A stretch of DNA of 64,000 bases, taken from the NCBI GenBank assembly GCA_023935145.1, contig CM043702.1, forward strand, positions 107,591,088 to 107,655,087, given 5' to 3'. This DNA comes from Bretschneidera sinensis (lineage: Eukaryota > Streptophyta > Magnoliopsida > Brassicales > Akaniaceae). The notes below the pieces were generated by a model that saw only the letters and a program-made list of their open reading frames with translations, was not told the origin of the DNA and did not search any database. Below are positions 55,205 to 64,000 of this stretch, in pieces (within the stretch, counting starts at the first letter, position 1; each line of letters opens with the position of its first letter). The translations under genes were made by a program, and so were the position numbers.

Positions 55205-56937
55205 CCATTTTGCTGAGATGTTTTTACAACCATTCTATGTCTTAGAATGCCATTTAATTCACAGAATTTAACAAAATCCTTATTGCAAAATTCTAAGCCA
55301 TTATCGGTTCGTAATGCCTTAACTACCCTACCTGTTTGAGTCTCTAGCAACTTTTTCCACACCACAAATTTATTCAAAGCATTTGATTTATTTTTAAGCA
55401 AATAAACCCAAACCTTTCTTGAATAATCATCAATTAAAGGCAGAAAGTAAAAGTTACCTCCCTGTGTTGGTGTTCTTGCTGGTCCCCAAAGTTCCGAATG
55501 AATGTAGTCAAGAATGCCCTTAGACTTGTGCACTCTGGTGTTGAAGCTGACCTGGTGTTGTTTCCCAAGAACGCAACACTCGCAGAAATCCAATTTCTCT
55601 ACTTTGTCACCACCAAGTAGACCATCCTTATTGAGAACTTGCAGGCCTCTTTCACTCATATGTCCCAAGCGAGTGTGCCAAAGGGCTACCTTATCCATTT
55701 CAACCATCAAGCTTACTGCTTGATCCTTAATTTTTGTCTCTCCAATCATCTCATATAGTCCATCTTTTATTGCTGCTTTGATCACTATCAAAGATCCCTT
55801 GGTCACCTTGATTTTTCCTCCCTCTGCTTTGTATGAATACCCTATGGAATCCAACTGTCCCAATGAGATCAAATTCCTAATCAAATCTGAGAGATACCTC
55901 ACATTCTATAATAGCCTTGTAACTTCATCAAACATCCTCAACTGGATGTCTCCTATCCCCCTCACTTGGCAAGAAGTGTCATTCCCCAAGAAAACCCTTC
56001 CATCATTGATTTCCTTGAAATTCTTGAACCAATCCCTGTGAGGGCACATGTGATAAGTACACATGGTATCCAAGATCCATTTGAGCACACAATAAGAACA
56101 TCATCTTGCTATTCTCTCTTGGCAACCGAAGCCTCTCCATTCTTGGTATGGCTTCCTCCTCTCTCATCCCACATCTTCTTCTTGCAATCTTTCTTGAAGT
56201 CACCCTTCTTATTACCGTAGAAGCATCGCTTCCCTCCAAACTTTGATTTGGAATGCGATCTCCCATGGCTCTGCCCTCTACCTCTTGATTTCTCCCGGTA
56301 GTTGCCATGAATGCTACTACCATTCCGAGTTGCTGGCCTTCCTCTAATGAACAACCCTTCTCCACTTGATGCTTCCCTTATCTTGCCTTTGAAATTATGA
56401 GCCTTTATAGCATTAATCACAATTTCTTTGGTTAGTGTATCTCTTCCATATTCAATTGCATTAATTAAACTTTCAAAACAATCAGATAGAGAATTTACAA
56501 ATAACAACCAATTGTTCATCCAGGAACTTTATACTACAGCTAGCCAAATCTTGAACTAGTTTATTAAGCACATCAAGATTATCTTGCAACTCTTTATTAG
56601 GATCCATTTTAAAAGCAAAGATTCTTTTAAGAATATAAATTTTATTAGGGAGAGTTTTGGTAAGAAACAACTCATCTAGTTTCTTCCATATGACAGCAGG
56701 ATCTTCTAAGTCTCCACACTCCCTTGTGACACTATCCAATATGTGCAAGAAAATGGTGTTGTATGCCATCTTCTTCATCTCAATCCGTTGGTCCGCAATG
56801 ATACTTACTGGAAAAGCATCATCTTCTATAATAGCCAAGTCCACCTTCTGTTGCATAAGAACAACCTTCATCTTCCACTTCCAAAGGGCAAAGTCTCCCT
56901 TTCCATCAAACTTCTCAACAATGAAATTTGAAGCCAT
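55200..56937 (-). pseudogene. Element I gag, protease and N-terminal integrase (broken)
   Basis: Gag starts at the ATG at 56937 (MASNFIVEKFDGKGDFALWKWK) and runs in two frames to about 56109. Its zinc knuckle reads CFYGNKKGDFKKDC, so the second Cys and the His are lost. The protease site is DTMC in place of DTGC (56088-55906). The integrase part (55902-55200) has HTRLGH and CECC, HSELWGP where HSDLWGP is usual, and LRTDNGLEF. It is cut after QQNGV, just before the block with the third catalytic residue. One RG-rich unit lies before the knuckle, where J has about six. Confidence 0.88.
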
Positions 56938-57177
56938 CTTGCGGAGAAAATCCCAAATTTATGTAGCACCCACAATTTTTTTCCAACTTCTTCTAAACCT
57001 CAAGAACATGATCGAAGATTGAACGCAATACCATTCTTGAATCACTCTCAAGAACACAATCTGATCTTGATCTTTACTTCGTTCTTGAATCACCCAAAAA
57101 GTTGATCTTTGATTCTTAGAGTCTTAACTCCGTCTCCTTCTGTTTCAGCTTCGATACCGGCTGTCCAAAGCTCCTAC

Positions 57178-57190
57178 GGCTCTAATACCA
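57178..57190 (-). promoter_or_regulatory. Element I primer binding site (tRNA-iMet type)
   Basis: The minus strand reads TGGTATTAGAGCC, one C-to-T change from the initiator-tRNA-Met consensus. Confidence 0.82.
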
Positions 57191-57191
57191 C

Positions 57192-57877
57192 TATTGAAAA
57201 TCACCTTGGAGATGCCCAGGTGGTGATCTTCCAAACACCCAAGTCTAGAATGACTAGTACAGATGAATCGAAAACAGAAACAAAAATCAAAGAAAGGAAA
57301 GGACACAACAATTGTTATCGAGGTTCGGTAATAGCTTATTTCCCCATGAGTTCCTCTGAACTCTCTGCACTAACTCAATGGTTCTTTACAAATACAGCAA
57401 CCCTCTCCAAGAAACTCAAGTTCTTGAAGAACCAAAGAAGAAGAAGTAAAAGAAAGTGATAAGAACTAACCTTGGAATTTTCCTAAGAAAATTTCCCTTA
57501 CAAGCCCTTGAATCCCCTTTCTATTCTACTTTCTCTTTCTAAACAACCAGCCTTTACAATGAGTCTCTCTTGTTTTGTTTCTTTGCACTCTTACAATTGA
57601 TCTCACTTTCAATCACAAGTTATATCTCTTTAAAGCTAGGTGACCCTTTATATAGTGCACCATCTTCTTGACCCATCTTAAGGATCAATATTCACCCTTA
57701 GATCTTGAGGACCAATCAACCTTAGCCCTCAATCAATTCTAAGTGATCCTATGCATTTTGAACATGTTTCACGCACTTAACAAAAGGTTGAACCAAAAAA
57801 CATCAGTGTGCCTTCAGGCCGCGTCCTAGAACAAGGCATACTATGGCCTGAAGTGTGCTGAAACTTCACCACGTTGC
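57192..57877 (-). repeat. Element I 5' LTR, truncated (686 bp)
   Basis: It aligns with 43197 to about 43872 of the 3' LTR, starts TATTGAAAATC (TG to TA at the terminus) and stops at ACCACGTTGC. The remaining part of the LTR is missing. Confidence 0.87.
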
Positions 57878-60420
57878 CCTGGTCTGGTCCATTCATGAAG
57901 ATTTGATTGTAGCCAAAGTACACATCCATGAAAGAGAGGAGTTCATGCCCCGAAATGGCATCCACCAGCTGATCTACTCGAGGGAAGAGAAAGTTATCCT
58001 TTGTACAGGCTTTGTTTAGGTTGGTAAAGTCGATGCAGATCTGTCATTTACCATTGGATTTTCAGACCATTACTACGTTGGACACCCACTCGGGGTATTT
58101 CGCATTCCGGACAAAGCCAGCCTCAAGTTGTTTATCTACCTCGGCATTGATGGCAACCTGGTGTTCTGGGGTGAAAGTCCTTTTCTTCTGGTTTGTACTT
58201 CAGGTCTACATTCAAGCGGTGCTCAATGGTTTCAGGATCGATCCCAAGCATGTCTGGCGCGGGCTAGGCAAATAAGTCCCAGTTCTTCTAGAGGAGGGAG
58301 ATGAGCTCTTCCCTATGCTTTTCGAAGAGGTTTGATCCTATCTGGATGATTCAGGTTGGGTCTCTCCCAAGAGGTACTGGAGCCAACTCCTCCATCGGTC
58401 GCCCTCTTGGGGTATTCATTTCATCCCTAAGGTCTTCCACCTCAAGGGGCAAGGCTTCGGTCTTCTTTCTTTCCTTGATAGCATTCAGATAGCAGGACCG
58501 AGAAATTCTTTGATCACCTCTAACCATTCCCACCCCCTCACTGGTGAGAAATTTAACTTTCAGATGATAAGTGGAGACAACGGCCTTCAGCTTGTTGAGG
58601 GTGGGTCGATCGAGGATCATGTTGTAAGAGGAAGGCTGCCTAACTACCAAGAAAATGGTTTACACAGTGGATGTCCATGGCGTTGTTCCTGCAGTTACAG
58701 GGAGGACTATACTTCCCTCAGTGAAGACTGGAGATCCACCAAAACCATAGAGGGGGGCTGGGGCCGGCTCTAAACGCTCATCCTTCAGCTCCATGCACTG
58801 GAAGGCGTCATAGAATAATATATCCATCGAGCTTCCGTTGTCAATCAGAACACGCCGTACTTCATTGTTGCCCACCAAGAGGGAGACCACTACTGCATCA
58901 TCATAAGAAGTCTGTACATCTTCCAAGTCATCTTTCATAAAGGAGATCACTAGCCCCGACTTCCTTCGCTTATGAGGTCCGTTAAAAGAGGCCACGGTCT
59001 TGGCGTATGCCTTACCACTCTACCTCCACATATAGTTTTGTTGCTTCGGGTGGTAGTTGCCACTTCTTGGTTCTTTTGATCGGGCGCTTCCCGCTCAACT
59101 CTGGAGTCTCACCGAGGGTCTCGTCGCTCTCATTCTTGGAGATAGAGACACCCAGGGTCTCTCTTTGGCTGGGTGGGCACTTCTTTCTTCTGTGGCCTCG
59201 TAAGCTCCTTCAAATGCCTCCAGCTGATGAGGGCCTTATTCTGTTCCTTCAGGGCATGACATTCTTCGGTATCATGGCTGTAATTTTTGTGGAAACGACA
59301 CCATTGTCTTTGATCTCTGCTGAGGTATTGCGTCCTGGGCGGCCACTGGAGGATTGACTTGTCTTGAAGCTGCATAAGGACATTGGTCCTAGATAATGTT
59401 CAGGTTTTACCTATTTGGGTCAAGGTCCCATCGAGACGTTGACCGCCCATTCTTAAACGCTATCATATGGACATTTGGGTCAAGGTCTGGGATTTTCGAG
59501 GCAGCTGTGTTGAACCTGGATATATAGGCTCGAAGCCTCTCTCCACGATGTTGGATAATGTTGAACAGACTCTCTGAGGTCTTCTTTGGTCCCTTGCTGC
59601 TGAGGAAGTGCGAAGCAAAGGTATAATTGGGTTCTCTGAAATTGCTAATGCTCCCCAGCCTCGGACGTGAATACCAAGTACCTGCGGCCGTTTTGAGAGT
59701 CAAGGGGAAGGCACGACACATGGTAGGGTCGGAATGTCGGTGCAGCATCATAGTCGTCTTGTAATGCTGCAAATGGTTTAGAGGGTCCCTTAAACAGTCG
59801 TACATTCTGACCTACGGCATTCTGAAGTTAAGGGGGAGTGGGGTCTTGAGAACATCTTTTGTGAACGAGGGATCTTGGATGCTAAGCTCATCTAAGATAC
59901 TGAGACTTCTGTGCTTCAAGGCCAAGTCTATTTTTTCTTCTATCTCCTCGAACCGTCTGTCTAGGTTGAAGTGGCTCTTCAAAGAGGAGCTTTCCTTGGA
60001 CTAGCTACAATGCAGCGAGGGCTCGGTAGGGGGCTGGTTATAGGTTGGATCATCTTTGTCAAATGATTTTGCTTACTCGGGAGCTTGGTGGGGAGAAAAG
60101 GAAGGTTGCTGACCTATGCCTCGGACTTAGGCCGCCAAGTCAGCTATCATTCGGGAAAGTTCTTGGAATTGGGCTTGAGTCACAGGGTCAGCATGAGGAT
60201 GCATGGTTGCTTCCTTGTAATCAGGAGAGTTGGTCCCGGAGAGATGAGGGTTATGTTCTCTGATGGGGGACCGTCTGCTCGACTCGGGGGTTGCATGCTC
60301 AAGGATCGCAGGGAATCTGGGTCTAGATTGTTGGCTGCGGGCGCTACCCCGGATGGGAGCAGAGCATGTTGTTGGGGCTTCCTTGTCGGTCCTTCTTATG
60401 TTGCTTCTCAGTGGCATCAC
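57878..60420 (-). pseudogene. Element H gag-protease-reverse transcriptase N terminus (broken)
   Basis: The N-terminal Gag frame is 60420-60127. The Gag core (MCRAFPLTLKTAAGTWYSRP, FNIIQHRGERLRAYISRFN) is in 59805-59407, and a Gag tail with CRFHKNYSHDTEECHAL in 59375-59130. The protease with VLIDNGSSMDILF is in 58995-58660, continued by VVRQPSSYNMILDRPTLN in 58650-58351. Reverse transcriptase begins near 58270 (HRLNVD, NGLKIQW, AISGHELLSFMDVYFGYNQI) and is cut at 57878. Small shifts and stops separate the frames. The combination is that of Tat-lineage gypsy elements. Confidence 0.87.
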
Positions 60421-60476
60421 AACAGATGAGTTCTTCTATATTTCTTCGCTTTGCTATAGCGAGAGATTGTGGTTTT

Positions 60477-60491
60477 CCACGGACGGCACCA
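60477..60491 (-). promoter_or_regulatory. Element H primer binding site
   Basis: The minus strand reads TGGTGCCGTCCGTGG three bases inside the LTR, close to the TGGCGCCGTCTGTGG site seen in plant Tat-like elements. Confidence 0.72.
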
Positions 60492-60494
60492 ATC

Positions 60495-60895
60495 TGTTGA
60501 TGCTGGAAAATGGCTACTGATGGCGTGGCCTTGGTGTTGACGTGGCCTCAATGCTGACATGACACTGGTGCTGACGTGGCCTCAATGCTGGCGTGGCCCT
60601 GCACAAGTAACAAAGATGAACTAATGACCCTCGGAAGGAGGGGAGGGGCAGACCCTCGAGGACGCTCCGACGCTCTAGTTAGAACGAGGGCTTAAGAGGA
60701 GCCGAGGCCGAGGGTTAATTCTAAAACAACTTAAGCGCAGATTATTAAGTATGAATGAATGTTGAACTCCCATACCTCAGTATATTTATAGTCGTCCAAG
60801 TGGAGGTCGTTCACGTGGGGAAGGCATGGGTCTGCCCCTGTGATCCTGGGATCCAGAGGTAAGTCTTAATAGCGTGATAAGGGCGTTGAGTGCGT
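60495..60895 (-). repeat. Element H 5' LTR, interrupted by element F
   Basis: It aligns with 35525 to about 35928 of the 3' LTR. Similarity ends at GAGTGCG, where TGATTACGCC of F begins. Confidence 0.88.
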
Positions 60896-61891
60896 GATTA
60901 CGCCCAAAGTATAATGCAGTAATTGTAGTACAACTTTGGGGTGTCGATTCCACAGAGAAACAAGTTAATTACAAAAGAAGATGTAAACTTTAACGCAAAC
61001 GATAAAAGATTAATTAACAGATTCTGAATTGTGTGAAAATGGTAACTGTGTAAATAATTGATGGATAAAGTAACAACAAGGTTCCGAGAATCCTCCCTAG
61101 GTTCGCTGCCCTAATCCTAACTTGATTCAATTATTTTTATCTCGATTGCAAGTTTCACATCCCAAACAAGCAATCGGCAAATATTCAATTAAAGCACATG
61201 TATAAATCCTAATGTAATTGTTGTGAAATCTTCTTTACTTTTAAGCACACATGACCTAACTTATAAATTATCAAGAGACAACGATATAACTAAATGACAA
61301 TACCGTAGCAATGGACAAATCTATAAAAGAGGTCTACCGGACTCAATCACACCCAAACAAATATACATAAGAAGAGCATGACTAGACTTATATGGAAAAG
61401 AAGCATGCAATCACCAGACTAATAAGAAATCTACTAATTAAATTAAAGAATAAAACATAACAATGTTTAATGAAAATAATACCAAACTACAACTGAATCA
61501 AATAAAGGAAAATAAGAACAACTACACCTAGGGATTCATCCCTTCGCCTTGCTTGGAGACTAGCCGGCCATGGGGCTCATGCGTCCCTAAGTTGCCTCCG
61601 GCCTCTCAAAGATCATCTCCCCCTTGGAAGAGAAAGCTTTCGCGATTCCTTAGCTTGCCCTCCAAAAGTATACCTCGGATTCGTCCTAAAGGCCCTCTAG
61701 AGTCACTCTCTAATGATTTCAGATGAGCTCCTCTTTTGAGCTTAAAGTACCTGAAAATGCACCGAAATAGATCAATGATCCAAGAATGATACTTTAGAGT
61801 TGTTAACGTATAAAAGTGCAATTAAAACCTAGATCAACCCTAAAATGATAACAATTAAATACTGTTAAGATGCATTTTATGACTCTCATCA
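60896..61891 (-). repeat. Element F 3' LTR (996 bp)
   Basis: It starts TGATTACGCCC and ends CTCTCATCA. It is similar to the C LTR at both ends (60896-61570 and 61745-61891), but the middle, where C has its AGGTGCGCCTC run, is replaced by different sequence and is shorter. Confidence 0.87.
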
Positions 61892-63469
61892 CAACCCCCA
61901 ACTAGTTTATTGCTAGTCCCTAGCAATTGAAGCGAAAATAAGAGATGAATTCTATGGTAGGAGTGAAAAAAAAAGTAAAGCAATGCTAGCGTTGAACCAA
62001 GAGTAATTCACTTTTTGTCTAAAAAATTGCACATAACATACGGCACATAGAATCATTAAATTTCACCTAAGTCCAAAAGTAATCCAAACATCAATCTTAA
62101 AATCGTTATTGACTCTTAACATCCATTTTACCACAAACCATTAATCCAAACACCCGGATGATTTTATGCATAACATTCATGAATACAAGCCTTAGCCTTT
62201 AAAAACATAATAAATTGCGTGACATCAATCACAAAACCAAGCTCCATAGGCTCACTTTTCAAATCACTCTCCACTATTGTAGAAAAATCACACTACATCG
62301 GATCAAAAGGTCTTTAATAAGCTTGTAACGTTAGGCAAAGGTAAAGGTTAAGAAAGAACGGGAAGGATTCAACAAGTAGAAGAACTTAATCTCTTAGTTT
62401 TGAACACAACTCTTTAAGCACTGAATAACCTTACTTCAACACTAAACCCTTTCAACCATTTTTTGAGCATTTCTTTCAACAAATCACCATTTTTTTTCTT
62501 TTCTTTCTTTCTTCTTTCTTTGCCATAATTCTTTTTTTTTTGGCACATAACCATTCACCTTCTTTTTCATTTTTTTTTCTTTTCTTTTCCACAACCCCCA
62601 ACTTATCTCCTTTTATGTACTTGGGTTGCGGTAATGATATTTTTTCATATTTCCACCCTTACTCCTTTTAAGTGGTTCTCACAACATGTGTATAACTAAG
62701 TTCTTTCAAAAGAAAAGTAAGGATAAAAATATTTTTAGGCTCATAAAGGTAAGTAAATGGTTTATCGAAAGAAACAAGGCTCAATTTTTCTTCTCAAGAA
62801 AAAGGCTCAAATAGGTGACTAGTGATAAATATAGCAATGGTAGGTTTGAAAGGCTCAAACGGTTCAAAAATGACCTATATCATATCCTAAGTAGTGTGCA
62901 TTCTAGGAATTCGCCTCAAGTGATTATCAAGTAAGTTCTAGAGCTTGTTGAGACTGCAAAAATATTCACAAAATAATCACACATAAAATTTCTCTAGATG
63001 TTATAGACTAATCATACAATCTTACCACAAACTAGAGTCTCAAACCAAATGAAGATTGATATTTAAATTAATTTCAAACCAAAACTAAATTTAACTCCTT
63101 CTAAATACTATCTACTATCTCAATTAAATTTATATCATTGATATGTGAATTAACTCCAAGGCAATCACAAAGCATGCTTAAAACAAAAAGAGAGGGAAAA
63201 TAACACCAAGCAGTTCAATGGAAAAAGAAAAATGTATGGAAATAAAGAAAATGGAAACAAAGAGATGCATTTCCTCCACCCCTAACTTAAAAATTTCATT
63301 GACCTCAAAGGTGCACAGAAGCTGAAAATTGTGCTCCACCATTTGAACTGCTTCGTATTTTTGTCTCTTAAAAAGAAATGTGAAAGTAAAACTGGAAAAC
63401 AGCAAGATAGTAATAATAAACAAGAGAAAAAAGAAATATGAAAAACAATAAAAATAAAAGGATACATTG
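61892..63469 (-). other. Element F 3' noncoding region
   Basis: It is collinear with 6437-8132 of C. Minus-strand polypurine-tract-like copies occur at about 61892-61905 (touching the LTR, AACTAGTTGGGGGTTG), 62592-62603 and 63277-63290. A plus-strand pyrimidine run lies at 62488-62592. No ORF is credible. Confidence 0.75.
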
Positions 63470-63512
63470 TGGGCTGCCTCCCATGAGCGCTAAGTTTTAC
63501 GTCTTCAGACAG
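63470..63512 (-). promoter_or_regulatory. Conserved post-ORF motif (copy in element F)
   Basis: The minus strand reads TCTGAAGACGTAAAAC, then the AGCGCT palindrome and TGGGAGGCAGCCCA. It overlaps the end of the coding fragment, whose stop is at 63497. The TGGG/CCCA arms are unchanged relative to B and D although a base between them differs. Confidence 0.83.
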
Positions 63513-64000
63513 ACATTCTTATTCCCTCCTTGAAAAACATAGGTTGAATGCATCTGCCACTGCTTCATTGCCAAATTTGGTGCTTCTATGATATTTTGGG
63601 GGGCCTCAAGGATGTCATCAGTAACATTTGCAAATTCTGGCTTGATGTATGCTTTGGTGAAACCATGGATGAGGGTGGACTTAAATGGATTAAGGTACTG
63701 GACCTTTTCCATGAATGAGTCAATCATGTATGCTTGTGCTTGATGGCTTTCATCTACATCCTCTGATTTTTTCGTTGTTGGTATGCATAATGACTTACCC
63801 CTCAGTGTCTCAATGGCATTCACCTCCTTCAAATTCTTTTGTGCGAGGTGCTGACCATGGGGTGTGGACTGAGCTTGAGAAGAGAACTTACCTCGCTCAG
63901 TCACATTCAAGTAGCTCATCAACTTGGACACTTGGCTCTTTATCTCTTTATGTTCTTCAACAACCTGCACAATTAACGATTCAAGTATTTTATTAGTCTT
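63497..64000 (-). pseudogene. Element F Gag-linker fragment with protease deleted
   Basis: The frame 63970-63497 starts in the segment VVEEHKEIKSQVSKLM...VTERGKF, matching element C near 23648, up to KKSED. It then continues with DESHQAQAYMIDSF, which matches C near 22690 (DENHQLYMIES), some 700 bases further on. The protease between the two SED blocks is missing and the frame stays open. The rest of Gag lies beyond the window edge. Confidence 0.78.

Larger units (their letters stand above)
55200..57877 (-). mobile_element. Element I (right segment): integrase, protease, gag and truncated 5' LTR
   Basis: It continues 46370 across D. The integrase breaks exactly at the CAACT duplication. Gag starts at 56937 and the 5' LTR is 57192-57877. 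The LTR stops about 165 bases short of its expected end and runs straight into gypsy H. Confidence 0.9.
57878..60895 (-). mobile_element. Element H (right segment): gag, protease, N-terminal reverse transcriptase and 5' LTR
   Basis: It continues H beyond copia I. On the minus strand: a 5' LTR remnant (60495-60895), a primer site, gag, protease and the start of reverse transcriptase, stopping at GYNQIFMNGPDQ at 57883. The left segment resumes in the connection/RNase H region, so the reverse-transcriptase core is absent from both. Confidence 0.87.
60896..64000 (-). mobile_element. Element F: partial Athila-like element of the C family, deleted for pol
   Basis: It is a minus-strand element. The 3' LTR (60896-61891) is followed rightward by a polypurine tract, a 1.6-kb 3' noncoding region matching that of C, the post-ORF motif, and a Gag-linker coding fragment running off the window. 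Nothing from protease to integrase lies between the Gag linker and the 3' region. Confidence 0.85.

Overview
The window is a plant nuclear sequence, most likely from a dicot angiosperm, made almost wholly of LTR retrotransposons inserted into one another. The evidence is plant-type Ty3/gypsy elements (Athila-like and Tat-like gag-pol, primer sites matching tRNA-Asp and tRNA-Arg-like 3' ends), Ty1/copia elements with initiator-tRNA-Met primer sites, and the plant-only putative transposon-protein ORFs. I found no convincing host gene, rRNA or tRNA gene. Such a landscape fits pericentromeric or other methylated heterochromatin. The letters used for elements are mine.

Left nest (1-26648). Element C, an old Athila-like gypsy on the minus strand (5' LTR 25104-26648), is the container. 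Element B, a complete plus-strand Athila-like gypsy (8469-17985), sits inside its downstream ORF. Element A, another Athila-like gypsy (minus), sits in the 3' LTR of C, and A is itself broken by copia element J (1-2801, minus). B is the one intact element: a 1828-codon gag-pol with every catalytic residue present, two 1266-bp LTRs that differ at only two positions by my reading, and a perfect GCTCC target duplication.

Middle (26649-34455). Here lie a short copia-like gag remnant with a 30-bp repeat, about 2.8 kb of AT-rich sequence I cannot assign, and copia element E (30007 to about 34235, plus), which has lost its reverse-transcriptase core.

Right nest (34456-64000). Copia remnant G is split by H, a Tat-like gypsy on the minus strand (3' LTR 35525-36087, 5' LTR 60495-60895). 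H carries a 48-bp hairpin tandem array and an antisense spliced gene with its own TATA box. Inside H lie a solo LTR K (36904-37890, target duplication CCAAG), copia I (43197-46370 plus 55200-57877) and, in the right LTR of H, element F (60896 to the window end). Inside I lies element D (46371-55199, target duplication CAACT), an Athila-like element with gag, protease and the plant transposon-protein ORF but no reverse transcriptase, RNase H or integrase. The deepest stack is G > H > I > D.

The main leads are as follows. (1) B, C, D and F share short structured noncoding modules downstream of their last ORF although their LTRs and coding content differ, as expected of cis signals that let coding-deficient elements (D, F) use proteins of a relative such as B. 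(2) The ORFs of D are destroyed almost only by TAG/TAA stops at positions readable as CAG/CAA, with one frameshift, which points to cytosine deamination. (3) LTRs of several families carry clusters of GC-rich palindromes based on GCGATCG or GCGCTCGAGCGC. (4) The 3' region of H combines a hairpin array with a spliced antisense gene.
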